The notes: generated from the letters alone by a model not told the origin. Numbered from the stretch's first letter, positions 15,561 through 25,265 are shown. The stretch is 44,850 bases of DNA from Nitrospinota bacterium (GCA_029881495.1 JAOUMJ010000022.1:1-44850), one strand, 5' to 3'. Numbers and translations: made by a program.

Positions 15561-18506
15561 ATGCTGTTAAAGCTTGGCCTTCCCCGTGAAAGGATCAGAT
15601 ACCTGATCGTGATAATGACAATTATCACTTTCATAGTCACGGCCGTCTCTACCGGCCTTCTTTATACCGTTTCATTCGAACAGCAGACAACCCGCCTAAC
15701 AGAAACTGCCCAGAGCCAGGCAAAGCTTATAGAAGCGATGTTCAAACATGACGAACAGCATGGGCACATCACACAGATCGAAACCGAGCTCCATATACTT
15801 GGCCAGATGCAAGAGGCTCACAAGAATTACCAGGGGTTCGGCAAGACAGGAGAATTTACATTTGCCAAACTCAAAAACGGAAAGATACATTTTCTGCTGA
15901 CCCACAGACATTCAGGCAGCTTTGGCACAAATGAAGATCATCCCCCTTTTCCCATGACGGATAATTACGCCCAGCCGATGCAGATGGCGCTTAAAGGAAA
16001 ATCGGGTTCAATGATAGGTCTTGATTATCGCGGCGAAAAAGTTCTGGCCGCGTACGAGCCTGTCGCTTGGGGAGATGAACAGGTTGGGATCGTCGCGAAA
16101 ATCGATTTATCCGAAATACGAGCGCCATTCATAAAGACCGGGCTGATCACCGCATTAATCGCCATATTGGCGGTCTTTGCCGGGGCATATGTATTCAGGG
16201 AAATAAGCGACCCTTTAATACAGGAATTAAACGACAGCGAATTGCGCTACCGCCAACTGGTGGAATTGACCCCCGACGGATTTTTGATCCATTCAGACGG
16301 ACGGGTGGTTTTCGCGAATAGCGCGGCAAAAAAAATGCTTGGAACCGACAATCCCGACAGAATAACGGAGACGCCAATAGTTAACTTCGTCTTGCCGGAA
16401 TTTTGGGAAAACACAATAAACAGAATTTACAAAATGGCTGAGCAAAATAAACCGATAACCCTTATTGAAGAAACCTTCGTCCGAACCGATGGAACAATAT
16501 TAGACGTTGAGGTGATATCGATGCCGATCCTGTACAAGAACAAACCTGCGCTACAAATGGTTTTACATGACATAACGATACGCAAACAGCATCAAAAGGC
16601 GATTCTCGACAGATCAAGAGAGATGCAGACCATTTTCGACGCAATACCAGACATATATTTCCGCTTTAAACCGGACGGGACGATCATCGATTTTCATGCC
16701 TCCAGCTATTTTAAAATTGACCTGAAAGCCGCCCCCTGCATCGGCGAGAAAGCGGAAACCGTTTTTCCTGAAGATATGTTCGCAAAGGTTGCTCCCGCGA
16801 TCTCCGAAGTGGCACAGCAAAAAAGAGTAGCGAATATTGAGTTTAAAATGGCAAATCAAAACGGCTCCAGACACTTTGATTCCAGGCTCCTCCCTTTGCC
16901 GAATGGCGAAGTTATGTGCATGTTGCGCGATATAACCGACCGGAAAAAATCGGACATGGCTCTGCAACAGGTGGTTGTAGGAATTTCTTCCGCCAAATCA
17001 GGCGCGGAATTTTTCTCTTCACTTGTGTTAAACCTCGCGGGGACATTGAACATATCACATGCGCTGATAGGCAAAATTTGCGAAGACAATATGAATCGCG
17101 TGAAAACCATAGCAATATGCGCCGATGGAAAACTGGCGGAAAACTTTGAGTTCGATCTAGAAGGCACTCCTTGCCAAACCGTCATAAATCAAAGGTTATG
17201 CACCTATCCAAGCAACGTGACGCGCATGTTCCCGAAGGACAAGATCCTGATAGATATGGGGATCGAGTGTTATTCAGGCACACCCCTGTTTGGGTCGGAT
17301 GGCCGTTCACTGGGAATACTGGTAATCCTTGACCGGAATCCGATGGTAAACAGGGTGATGACGGAATCGATGCTGGAAATTTTCGCAACACGGGTCGCGG
17401 CAGAATTGGAGAGATGCCAGTACGAAGAGGATATCCGCAAGGCGAAGGATGACGCGGTGAAAGCGACGGAACTCAAGGACAAATTTCTATCACTTGTTTC
17501 GCACGACCTGAAAACGCCGTTATCATCGATAAACGGCTCTATCCAGCTTTTAAAGCGCGAAAACACGACTTTAAGATCCGAAAATCTTGGGAAGTTTATC
17601 GCCCTCGCCGAAAGCGCGGGGAAGCAGATGGGAAACCTTATTGATGAGGTGCTTACTATTAGCAGGTTTAAAACGGGCAAACTTAAACTGAATTGCTCAT
17701 TTTTCGATCCGTATTTCGCAGTGTACAAAGTTCAGGAGAACGTAAGGACGCTTGCCGAAGCAAAGAACATCATCCTTGAAAATAAAGTGATAAAAAACAA
17801 GCGGCTGTTCGCGGATTCTCAGTTATTAACGGAGATCCTTGCAAACCTCATGACAAACGCCATTAAATTCACAAATCCCGGCGGCACGGTAGCTCTCTCT
17901 TTCGACGAAGACAAAATGAACACTATCGTTATAGAGGACAACGGCATAGGCATCTCCGCCAAAAACCTGAAGAAGATATTTTCATTTGAAGAAAAAACAA
18001 CAACTCTCGGCACATCCGGCGAGGTCGGTACGGGAATGGGACTTCCACTGTGCAAGGAGATGGTAGAGGCGCATGGCGGAAATTTGAAAGTTGAATCTGC
18101 CTTAAACAAAGGAACCAGATTTTATGTGAGCCTTCCTGTCGTAAAACCAAAAATTCTGTTCGTCGATGACGAGGATAATTTCAGGATCTTATTCAGACAT
18201 CATCTGCAAAAGCTGGATCTGGAGTTCATCGAGGCGAGAAACGGCCTTGAAGCGCTGGAAATATTGAAAAGCAAAACTCCGCATTTGATAATTTCAGATC
18301 TATCGATGCCGGCAATGGACGGGTTCGCGCTTCTGGAAAATATCAAAAACAATCCCAGAACAAATACAATCCCCACCATAATCTTCACTTCCGATTCGAG
18401 CGTTGAAACAAGAAATCATGTCCTGCAGATGGGAGCTGACGATTTTCTGGAAAAGACCTCACCGCCAAACGAGTTCATCCCCCGTATTCGCAGGTATATC
18501 GGGTAA
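15561..18506 (+). CDS. Hybrid sensor histidine kinase with Cache-like sensor, two PAS, GAF and receiver
   Basis: A 981-residue membrane kinase. Order: TM1 (about 13-35), periplasmic Cache-like sensor (36-190) with GFGKTGE, LLTHRH and LDYRGEKVLAAYEPV, TM2 (192-213), PAS1 (225-342), PAS2 (345-465), GAF (467-620), HisKA with His648 in SLVSHDLKTPL, ATPase with NLMTNAIKF, EDNGIGI and GTGMGLPL, and a C-terminal receiver with Asp913, Thr943 and Lys965. All catalytic residues are present. The ATG is preceded by GAGG eight bases upstream. First gene of a plus-strand phosphorelay cluster. Its sensor closely matches that of the next kinase, so the two likely sense related ligands. The ligand is unknown. 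Confidence 0.94.
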   Translation: MLLKLGLPRERIRYLIVIMTIITFIVTAVSTGLLYTVSFEQQTTRLTETAQSQAKLIEAMFKHDEQHGHITQIETELHILGQMQEAHKNYQGFGKTGEFTFAKLKNGKIHFLLTHRHSGSFGTNEDHPPFPMTDNYAQPMQMALKGKSGSMIGLDYRGEKVLAAYEPVAWGDEQVGIVAKIDLSEIRAPFIKTGLITALIAILAVFAGAYVFREISDPLIQELNDSELRYRQLVELTPDGFLIHSDGRVVFANSAAKKMLGTDNPDRITETPIVNFVLPEFWENTINRIYKMAEQNKPITLIEETFVRTDGTILDVEVISMPILYKNKPALQMVLHDITIRKQHQKAILDRSREMQTIFDAIPDIYFRFKPDGTIIDFHASSYFKIDLKAAPCIGEKAETVFPEDMFAKVAPAISEVAQQKRVANIEFKMANQNGSRHFDSRLLPLPNGEVMCMLRDITDRKKSDMALQQVVVGISSAKSGAEFFSSLVLNLAGTLNISHALIGKICEDNMNRVKTIAICADGKLAENFEFDLEGTPCQTVINQRLCTYPSNVTRMFPKDKILIDMGIECYSGTPLFGSDGRSLGILVILDRNPMVNRVMTESMLEIFATRVAAELERCQYEEDIRKAKDDAVKATELKDKFLSLVSHDLKTPLSSINGSIQLLKRENTTLRSENLGKFIALAESAGKQMGNLIDEVLTISRFKTGKLKLNCSFFDPYFAVYKVQENVRTLAEAKNIILENKVIKNKRLFADSQLLTEILANLMTNAIKFTNPGGTVALSFDEDKMNTIVIEDNGIGISAKNLKKIFSFEEKTTTLGTSGEVGTGMGLPLCKEMVEAHGGNLKVESALNKGTRFYVSLPVVKPKILFVDDEDNFRILFRHHLQKLDLEFIEARNGLEALEILKSKTPHLIISDLSMPAMDGFALLENIKNNPRTNTIPTIIFTSDSSVETRNHVLQMGADDFLEKTSPPNEFIPRIRRYIG

Positions 18507-18535
18507 TAAACAACCTGTCTCCATCGGCAATCTTT

Positions 18536-18565
18536 GCCCGCACATTTGTGCCGGCTTTCTTTTAT
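18536..18565 (+). terminator. Weak terminator-like hairpin after the first kinase
   Basis: An eight-position stem with one mismatch (18536-18543 with 18548-18555) has a 4-base loop and is followed by TTTCTTTTAT. It sits about 30 bases after the kinase stop. If active, it would separate this gene from the second kinase, which lies about 190 bases downstream. Confidence 0.45.
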
Positions 18566-18698
18566 AAATATCGATAACTCATATTTTCTCCCTGTTTTTC
18601 CCGAAATTCCCGATAAAAATTAAATCAAACCACTGCGGACGTCAAACGTGGAATGGTGATAAAATGAGGGTTGAATACTTCACGGGATGCGGGGAACA

Positions 18699-20501
18699 AT
18701 GGAAAAAAGAAATACGGCAAAAGAGAGAATAATGTCGTTGGTGCTGACGATGTCGATTGTCTCGCTTCTGATAGCGTCGGCGGCTATCTCTATTCTGTAC
18801 AACGTATCCTTTGAACAGCAGAAACTGCGACTTATAGAAACCATACAGAGCCAGGCCAGCCTGATAGAGGCGATAGCGCGTCACGACATGAAACATAAAC
18901 ATGATGCTTTTGAAGAATCTTTTGAAGACACAATCGGACAGCTCCGGGATGCGCATGAAAATTATGTCGGTTTCGGCAAGACCGGCGAATTTGTGCTTGC
19001 AACTATCGAAGACGACCATATTAAATTTCTTTTGAGCCATCGACATGCCACAGGACCAATTAAGGGGAGCCATTCCCCCCCTATGATACCGATGGGATCG
19101 GACGTGGCCATACCGATCCAAAAGGCGCTTTTGGGGGAGGAAGGTGCCATTGTGGATGTCGACTACAGAGGGGAGAAGGTTTTGGCCGCCTTCCAGCTAG
19201 TGAAACTGGGAGAAACAAGACTTGCAATAGTCGCAAAAATCGATCTGTCGGAAATACGCGCCCCTTTCATCGAGGCAGGAGTATACACAACGCTCTTCGC
19301 GGTATTAGTCGTCCTTATCGGAACAAACATATTTATAAGGATCGGCGCTCCGCTCATCCGCCAAATGGAAGAGAGCGAACTTCGCCTCTCCAAAATCACG
19401 AACTCTTCAAGCGACGCTATCATAATGATAAATTCCATGGGGAAGATACGCTTCTGGAACCCGGCGGCAGAAAAGATGTTCGGATTCACCTTTGACGACG
19501 TTTATGACAAAAACCTTGAAAAATTCATTATCCCCCCAAGATACAGGGAGAAACACCTGGAAGGCTTAAAGCCGTTTGCGCTTACCGGAAAAGGGAATGT
19601 AGTCGATAAAACTTTGGAGATATCGGCAATTGATAAATTCGGAAGGGAATTTCCGATAGAGCTTTCCATCGCCTCTATCAACCTTGAAAACAACTGGCAC
19701 GCGGTGGGGACGATCAGCGATATTTCCGAGCGTGTGCGCGCGAAGGAAGAACTTCAGCGGGCGCATGACCTTCTCGAACATAGGGTCGTTGAAAGAACGC
19801 AGGAACTTACCCGCTCAAATGAAGAGCTGAAGGACTTCGCCTATATAGTTTCCCACGACCTGAAGGCGCCGCTAAGGGCCATCAGCTCCCTTGCGACATG
19901 GATAGCCGCCGATTACGAGGACAAGCTGGACGACGACGGAAAAGAGAATCTTCAGCTTCTCGTCAGCCGAACAAGAAGAATGAACGAACTGATCGAAGGA
20001 ATTCTTCACTATTCGCGGCTGGGAAGAGTGAAACCCGAATTGATGGAAATAAATTGCCTAACACTGGTTCAGGAAACGATTGAATCGCTCAATTGCCCTG
20101 AAAACGTGACAATCACAATAGACGGGGAATTACCGAAAATTGTTTACGACAAGGCCCAGATACGTCAACTTTTTCAAAACCTTATCAGTAACGCAATTGC
20201 GCATATGGACAAGCCCGAAGGGAAGATAACTGTAGGATGCGAAGATTTCGATAAACTATGGAAATTCAGCGTTAAGGACAACGGAGTCGGGATCGATACT
20301 AGACATTTCGACCGCATTTTCAAGATTTTTCAGAGCCTCAAGCCCCGTGACGAAAAAGAGTCCACAGGAATAGGTTTGGCTCTAGTGAGAAAAATTGTAG
20401 AATTAAACGGAGGGCTCGTCTGGGTGGAATCAAGTGTAGGAGTTGGGAGCACTTTTTACTTTACCATTCCGAAGGGGATAAAAGTTACAAAAGCCGAATA
20501 G
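18699..20501 (+). CDS. Sensor histidine kinase with Cache-like sensor and PAS domain
   Basis: A 600-residue membrane kinase: TM1 (about 13-34), periplasmic sensor with GFGKTGEF, LLSHRH and VDYRGEKVLAAF motifs, TM2 (about 197-214), PAS (about 230-345), a coiled-coil linker and HisKA with His386 in YIVSHDLKAPL. The ATPase has NLISNAIAH, DNGVGI and STGIGLAL. The HisKA type resembles phytochrome-like kinases that pair with Rcp1-type receivers, and such a receiver is the next gene. There is no C-terminal receiver. An ATG at 18687 would add four residues, but the ATG at 18699 follows GGGGAACA and is preferred. The sensor half is a clear paralogue of the kinase at 15561. Confidence 0.93.
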   Translation: MEKRNTAKERIMSLVLTMSIVSLLIASAAISILYNVSFEQQKLRLIETIQSQASLIEAIARHDMKHKHDAFEESFEDTIGQLRDAHENYVGFGKTGEFVLATIEDDHIKFLLSHRHATGPIKGSHSPPMIPMGSDVAIPIQKALLGEEGAIVDVDYRGEKVLAAFQLVKLGETRLAIVAKIDLSEIRAPFIEAGVYTTLFAVLVVLIGTNIFIRIGAPLIRQMEESELRLSKITNSSSDAIIMINSMGKIRFWNPAAEKMFGFTFDDVYDKNLEKFIIPPRYREKHLEGLKPFALTGKGNVVDKTLEISAIDKFGREFPIELSIASINLENNWHAVGTISDISERVRAKEELQRAHDLLEHRVVERTQELTRSNEELKDFAYIVSHDLKAPLRAISSLATWIAADYEDKLDDDGKENLQLLVSRTRRMNELIEGILHYSRLGRVKPELMEINCLTLVQETIESLNCPENVTITIDGELPKIVYDKAQIRQLFQNLISNAIAHMDKPEGKITVGCEDFDKLWKFSVKDNGVGIDTRHFDRIFKIFQSLKPRDEKESTGIGLALVRKIVELNGGLVWVESSVGVGSTFYFTIPKGIKVTKAE

Positions 20502-20547
20502 ATCCGGTATTGAATAGCGGCTGATTCGGAAACATTAAAGGAGATTT

Positions 20548-20985
20548 ATGTTTATGGACTCAAATATCTCGATTCTGCTCGTGGAAGACGATTCGGTCGA
20601 TATAAAGACCGTAAAGCGCGCGTTCAAGGAAGCCAACGTGACCAACCATCTTGATGTTGCGGGAAATGGGGAAGAAGCACTTTCATTCCTTAGGAACAAC
20701 AAAAATGCTGCCGCTCAAAACGGAAAAAGGCCCGGACTGATCTTCCTTGACCTCAACATGCCGGTCATGGGTGGGATCGAATTTCTTAAAATAATGAAAA
20801 ACGATCCGGAACTGAAAAGAATACCTGTAATAGTGCTTACAACATCCAAGGAAGAGACCGAACGAGTAGATAGTTTCAATCTTGGCGTAGCCGGCTACAT
20901 TATCAAGCCTGTCGATTTTTATAAATTTGTTGAAGCCGTAAGGGTGATAAACCTTTACTGGACCTTGAGTGAACTGCCATCATAG
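20548..20985 (+). CDS. Rcp1-like single-domain response regulator
   Basis: A 145-residue receiver of the Rcp1 group: acidic pair in LLVEDDSVD, phospho-acceptor Asp68 in IFLDLNMPVM, switch Thr in VLTTSKE and Lys in IIKPVDF. The inserted loop before the phospho-site (NNKNAAAQNGKRPG) and the C-terminal helix ending in YWTLSELP are typical of this group. A clear ribosome binding site (AAGGAG) precedes the ATG. It lies 46 bases after the kinase and 12 bases before the next one, so it is co-transcribed and is the likely phospho-acceptor of the kinase at 18699. With no output domain it may shuttle phosphate to the kinase encoded next. Confidence 0.95.
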   Translation: MFMDSNISILLVEDDSVDIKTVKRAFKEANVTNHLDVAGNGEEALSFLRNNKNAAAQNGKRPGLIFLDLNMPVMGGIEFLKIMKNDPELKRIPVIVLTTSKEETERVDSFNLGVAGYIIKPVDFYKFVEAVRVINLYWTLSELPS

Positions 20986-20997
20986 GGTAATCAGCTT

Positions 20998-22845
20998 ATG
21001 CCAAAAACGAATGTGCGGGTACTCCTTGTCGATGATGACATAGTAGATAGAAAAGCGCTGACAAGATATGTAAAGGAAAATAAGCTTCCTTACGAAATCA
21101 AGCCTGCGTCTTCGCTGGCAGAATGCCGAGATATCCTTAACGAGCAAAAATTCGATATCATACTTCTCGATTACCAGCTTGGGGACGGCACAGGCATCGA
21201 GATAATGCCCCTGACAAACGGCACTCCCGTCGTCTTTGTTACCGGCGGAGGGGACGAATCTATCGCCGCGGAAGCGCTGAAGCTTGGAGCATACGGATAC
21301 CTTATAAAGGACCCCGACCAGAAATACCTCGCCGTTCTAAGCGGAACTATCAATAACGTCGTAGACAGAAAAGCATCTGAAGAGGCGCTAAAGGATTCCG
21401 AAACCAAATTTCGCTCCGTTACCCGCTCCGCGAACGACGCGATCATCTCCTGCGACGACCAGGCAACTATAATTTCATGGGACGGCGGAGCGCAAAACAT
21501 CTTTGGATATACCGATGAAGAGGCGGTGGGACAGCCCGTGACCATACTTATCCCCCAGTCATACCTGGAAAAACATACGCATGGATTCAAGAAATTCACT
21601 CATACTGGGAAGGAAACTATAATCGGAAGAACCGTTGAATATTCCGGATTGAGGAAAAACGGAAGCGAATTCCCCATCGAAATGTCTCTCTCAACATGGA
21701 GGGCAAAGGAAAAAACATTTTTCACCGCTATCATTCGCGACATTACCGAACGGTCCAAATTCATCAAGGAACTCAACTTCGCGAAGGAAAGAGCGGAAAA
21801 CGCAACCCTCCTGAAAGATAAATTCCTGTCACTCGTCTCCCACGATCTCCGATCGCCACTGGGAACAATGCTCGGATTCCTCCGGCTCCTCCGTGCCGAT
21901 TCGTCAACAACAGAGGACGAACAGAAAATAAACAGGCTTGCTAACGCAGTCGACATTGGCGAGAACATGCTCAAACTTATCGAAGAACTGCTCGATATCG
22001 GCAGGCTCAGAACCGGTATCGTAAAGCCGAAATTGAGGTTTTGTGATTTGGGCGTCCTTACATTAAAGGTTTTAACCATGTACGGATTCATGGCGAAGGA
22101 GAAGGGGATAAAAGTTGAAAACGAAGTGCCGATACATACAAGGATATACGCGGATGCCGATCTCATAATCCAGGTTCTTCAAAACCTGTTTTTTAACGCC
22201 ATTAAATTCTGCAGGAAAGGGGATTCGATCGTTTTCAAATGTGAAACCGGCAAAAAAATCACACTATCAGTTATAGACACCGGGGTAGGGATTGAACCGG
22301 GCCGCCTGAAAAATCTTTTCAGTTATGAGATGCACACCTCCACAGTCGGCACAGCGGGTGAAACAGGCACCGGACTGGGACTTCCGTTATGCAGGGAGAT
22401 AATGGAGACTCATGGTGGGACATTGGAAATAGAATCTGAAATAAACAAGGGGACCAGCTGTGCCATCACCCTGAACATCGTGAAGCCGCGCGTCCTCCTG
22501 GTCGACGACGACAGGGTTGTCAGAAAAGTCATCATCAGCTACCTGAAAGATTTCGATATCGACATCGTTGAAACAGACGGAGCAAAAAACGCTTTGGATA
22601 TATTGGAAAAAGAAATCCCTCATCTTGTCATTATCGATATTCTTATGCCAGAAATGGACGGATTCCAGCTGACTCAGGCAATACGAAATGATCCAAAATA
22701 CAAACTGCTGCCAATCATAATTCTTACTTCCGACACTAATATTGAAACCAGACAGAAGGCGTTCCAGCTCGGCGCCGACGATTTCGCGCAAAAGAACTCG
22801 GACAAGAACGACTTTATCGCCCGTGTCCGCAGATTCGTCGGCTGA
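20998..22845 (+). CDS. Soluble hybrid histidine kinase (receiver-PAS-kinase-receiver)
   Basis: A 615-residue cytoplasmic protein with no transmembrane segment. It has a receiver with Asp58 in IILLDYQLGD, PAS (about 135-255), HisKA with His282 in SLVSHDLRSPL, an ATPase with NLFFNAIKF, DTGVGI and GTGLGLPL, and a second receiver with Asp547 in IIDILMPEMD. Both receivers keep the acidic pair. In the second, the lysine region reads DDFAQKNSDKNDF, like the equivalent receiver of the first kinase, so the two proteins share a common kinase-receiver module. Position last in the cluster and two receivers suggest an integrating node. The ATG is preceded by AGGG about 10 bases upstream. It is convergent with recO, five bases apart. 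Confidence 0.94.
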   Translation: MPKTNVRVLLVDDDIVDRKALTRYVKENKLPYEIKPASSLAECRDILNEQKFDIILLDYQLGDGTGIEIMPLTNGTPVVFVTGGGDESIAAEALKLGAYGYLIKDPDQKYLAVLSGTINNVVDRKASEEALKDSETKFRSVTRSANDAIISCDDQATIISWDGGAQNIFGYTDEEAVGQPVTILIPQSYLEKHTHGFKKFTHTGKETIIGRTVEYSGLRKNGSEFPIEMSLSTWRAKEKTFFTAIIRDITERSKFIKELNFAKERAENATLLKDKFLSLVSHDLRSPLGTMLGFLRLLRADSSTTEDEQKINRLANAVDIGENMLKLIEELLDIGRLRTGIVKPKLRFCDLGVLTLKVLTMYGFMAKEKGIKVENEVPIHTRIYADADLIIQVLQNLFFNAIKFCRKGDSIVFKCETGKKITLSVIDTGVGIEPGRLKNLFSYEMHTSTVGTAGETGTGLGLPLCREIMETHGGTLEIESEINKGTSCAITLNIVKPRVLLVDDDRVVRKVIISYLKDFDIDIVETDGAKNALDILEKEIPHLVIIDILMPEMDGFQLTQAIRNDPKYKLLPIIILTSDTNIETRQKAFQLGADDFAQKNSDKNDFIARVRRFVG

Positions 22846-22850
22846 TCACT

Positions 22851-23618
22851 TCATACAGCCTTTCCGATGTTGAAATAACGCTCCGTTTTAAAGACTCTTT
22901 GCAGACGGCTGTTCCTGAAAGCGGTTATCGATTTCTCTATCTCGTCAATCATCATCGGCGAAGGCTTGAGCCTTGCCGCCATCTCAAATCCGCCGGAGAG
23001 TATCTTTTCTAGAAATCTCGCGGAACCAAGCGATACCGGGATGGTAAATTCCACCCCCTTGGCGCACTTCTCGCATGATAGCCCCCCGCCTTCAGGATTG
23101 AAAAACGGCTTGCTGTTCAGCTCGAACTTTTTTCCGCATGTTACGCAGCGGTCAAGAGTCGGCCTGTATCCGAGGGAACTTAGGAATCTTACGTCGAAAA
23201 AGCGCGTTATCCACTCGTAACCCCGGCCGTTTTCGTTCTCCCCTATCCATTTGAGGGTGCGAACTACGGTGTCAAATGCTGTCCTGTTCGGATCGCCCTC
23301 CTTGAGTCCGGCCTCCACCATCTCCACCAGATAACATGCGCGGGAAAATTTATCGAGATTTGAAATGAAATTCATGTTGTTGCCGGTAAGCTCGATACTG
23401 CTCAGGATGAAAAGCTGGCTATGCTCCTTGCCGAGATAGGAGAGTTTTACCGTCTGAAACGGTTCGAGTCGGCCCAGAAAGCGGCTCTTCATTTTTTTGG
23501 CCCCTTTTGCGATAACGCGAACCTTTCCGTGATTCCTGCAAAAAACAGAAACTATCCTGTCGCTTTCTCCATAGTCCCAGTTCCTGAGTACAAGCGCTTC
23601 ATCGTTATAGCGTGGCAT
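22851..23618 (-). CDS. recO: DNA repair protein RecO
   Basis: RecO mediates RecF-pathway recombinational repair by loading RecA and annealing ssDNA bound by SSB. The N-terminal OB-fold region has the family start ALVLRNWDYGESDRIV, followed by VRVIAKGAKK. The zinc-ribbon is present: CVTCGK and, after FFNPEGGG, CEKC. At 255 residues it is normal length. The start codon lies four bases after the era stop codon, so translation is probably coupled; era-recO is a common gene order. The stop lies five bases from the stop of the convergent kinase gene, leaving no room for separate terminators. Confidence 0.95.
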   Translation of the reverse strand: MPRYNDEALVLRNWDYGESDRIVSVFCRNHGKVRVIAKGAKKMKSRFLGRLEPFQTVKLSYLGKEHSQLFILSSIELTGNNMNFISNLDKFSRACYLVEMVEAGLKEGDPNRTAFDTVVRTLKWIGENENGRGYEWITRFFDVRFLSSLGYRPTLDRCVTCGKKFELNSKPFFNPEGGGLSCEKCAKGVEFTIPVSLGSARFLEKILSGGFEMAARLKPSPMMIDEIEKSITAFRNSRLQRVFKTERYFNIGKAV

Positions 23619-23622
23619 GGTC

Positions 23623-24516
23623 CTATTTTATTCCTTGCCAGGCCTCCCGGATACTCTTTCCGTCCTTTGTCCAGTCTTTTTTCGTTTTCACCTTCAGGTC
23701 GAGATAGAATTTCCTTTCAAGTTCCCTTTCGAGCTCTTCCCTTGCCGCCTTCCCTATCGCCCCAATCATCTCTCCACCTTTTCCGATAACTATCCCCTTC
23801 TGGGACTCCTTTTCTACCCAGATGACCGCATGGACAACGGAGAGGTTTTCGCTTCGCTCCTTAAAATCGACTATCTCCACCATGCAGGAGTATGGCACCT
23901 CCTGTCGAGTGAGCTTGAAAACATACTCCCGGATAACTTCACTCGCAATGAATCTTTCATTCTGCTCCATCACCATATCGTCGGGGTAAAGTTTCGGCCC
24001 CTCCGGCAATAGCGAGAGCAGATGATTTTCAAGTTCGGCCACCCCCTCGCCGGTTTTTGCCGAAATAGGGAAGACATTTTCCATACCCATCTTCGCGAAA
24101 TCCTCTATTACAGGGAGAAGCGAGCCCTTGTCTGCCTTGTCGATCTTATTTATGGCGATAATGACAGGCTTCTTCTTCCCTTTCAGCTTCTCTATCCACT
24201 TCCTCTCGTATTCCGTTTCCCTGTGAAGAGGGTCGCTTAAAAACAGAAAGAGGTCGGCGTCGGCTATTCCACCTTCCGCCTCCTTAACCATCATCTGGTT
24301 GATTGTCTTCTTCGATTCGTGGAGACCCGGAGTATCGATAAAGATTATCTGGGAGTTCTCCTCCGTCTTTATGCCTACTATCCTGTTTCGGGTGGTCTGC
24401 GGTTTGGCAGTTACAATCGCTATCTTCTGGCCGCAAAGAAAATTCAAGAGGGTGGACTTGCCTGCATTGGGCATGCCCAAGATGCAACAATAACCGGTGT
24501 GAAATGGCTTTTCTAT
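23623..24516 (-). CDS. era: GTPase Era (start codon probably non-standard)
   Basis: Era is an essential GTPase that binds 16S rRNA during 30S maturation. Visible motifs: G1 GMPNAGKST, KPQTTR switch region, G3 DTPG, G4 NKID, G5 SAKTGEG, and a C-terminal KH domain with VIGKGGEMIGAIGKAAREELE. The first conventional start, TTG at 24480, falls directly at G1 and would remove the strand that leads into the P-loop. The same frame continues upstream without a stop as EKPFHTGYCCIL, which matches the normal Era N-terminus. No ATG, GTG or TTG exists there. An ATA at 24514-24516 overlaps the upstream gene's stop and gives a normal length; an ATT at 24529-24531 is the alternative. The true start is unresolved. 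Confidence 0.9.
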   Translation of the reverse strand: MEKPFHTGYCCILGMPNAGKSTLLNFLCGQKIAIVTAKPQTTRNRIVGIKTEENSQIIFIDTPGLHESKKTINQMMVKEAEGGIADADLFLFLSDPLHRETEYERKWIEKLKGKKKPVIIAINKIDKADKGSLLPVIEDFAKMGMENVFPISAKTGEGVAELENHLLSLLPEGPKLYPDDMVMEQNERFIASEVIREYVFKLTRQEVPYSCMVEIVDFKERSENLSVVHAVIWVEKESQKGIVIGKGGEMIGAIGKAAREELERELERKFYLDLKVKTKKDWTKDGKSIREAWQGIK

Positions 24517-25265
24517 TTTACACTCACAAATTTTGTAACGCTCAGCTCGGCTTCGTACGGACCGTCCTTTGCGTGGCTTATTGTCCCTTCCAGGGTAATG
24601 ACCTTTCCGATATAAGCTTCAAGCTCGGCGACTATTTCCCCCTTGATGTAATAACTGTTTTTCTGACCGCGACGAATCCGTACGGGTATCACCTGCAGTA
24701 TGTCGTCCGTGTAACGCATCAGTCTCCCGGTAACCGTTACTTTAGTGCGATCCTCCACATCCCCTTTGGTCTGTATCTCCTTTGCCTTCAGGAGCACCGG
24801 CTCGGAAAGCTTTTTGACAGCCACCAGATTGTAATAGACAGCCTTCTTTGGGGGGATGGCATAATCCTTAACCTCATGCTTGTATTCAACATCAACATTG
24901 ATTATTCCCTCATCGAGAGAAACATTTTTCAAATTGATGTCATAATTGTCAGTCGGCTTGGAAAGAACTACTATCACCATTTTCTTGTCGTAATTGATCT
25001 TCCGAAGATGCCTTTTCAGTTTGCTCAACCGCGAATGTGTTACCAGATTGTTTGCCTTGAATTTATTCGCGAAATATACGCCGCCCCTCTCCGACCTTAT
25101 AACCGTAAGTGAAGGTGGCTCGGTAAGTGATGTTCCGAGGACGTTCGTCGGAAGAGAATCTATCAACTGGTCGGAAGTAGACAACTTTTCAGCTGACGCG
25201 CTTCCTGCCGCAAACGCAACAGCTAATGCTGAAAAAATAAAGAAATGGCTAATCGGCTTTTTCAT
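24513..25265 (-). CDS. Exported protein with PrcB_C-like domain and C-terminal OB-like region
   Basis: A clear signal peptide begins at the ATG at 25265 (MKKPISHFFIFSALAVAFAA, cleavage after SASA). The middle, about residues 95-160, has a KKMVIVVLSKPTDNYDINL pattern followed by a strand-rich stretch. This resembles the PrcB_C domain, where a hydrophobic strand leads into 'P-T-x-x-Y-x-I'. The last 80 residues resemble an OB-fold (TVTGRLMRY, VITLEGTISH). The longer frame to 25307 lacks a ribosome binding site and hides the signal sequence. It is the first gene of an era-recO operon and its stop overlaps the era start region. Function unknown; assignment to PrcB_C is a motif-level judgement. Confidence 0.7.
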   Translation of the reverse strand: MKKPISHFFIFSALAVAFAAGSASAEKLSTSDQLIDSLPTNVLGTSLTEPPSLTVIRSERGGVYFANKFKANNLVTHSRLSKLKRHLRKINYDKKMVIVVLSKPTDNYDINLKNVSLDEGIINVDVEYKHEVKDYAIPPKKAVYYNLVAVKKLSEPVLLKAKEIQTKGDVEDRTKVTVTGRLMRYTDDILQVIPVRIRRGQKNSYYIKGEIVAELEAYIGKVITLEGTISHAKDGPYEAELSVTKFVSVK

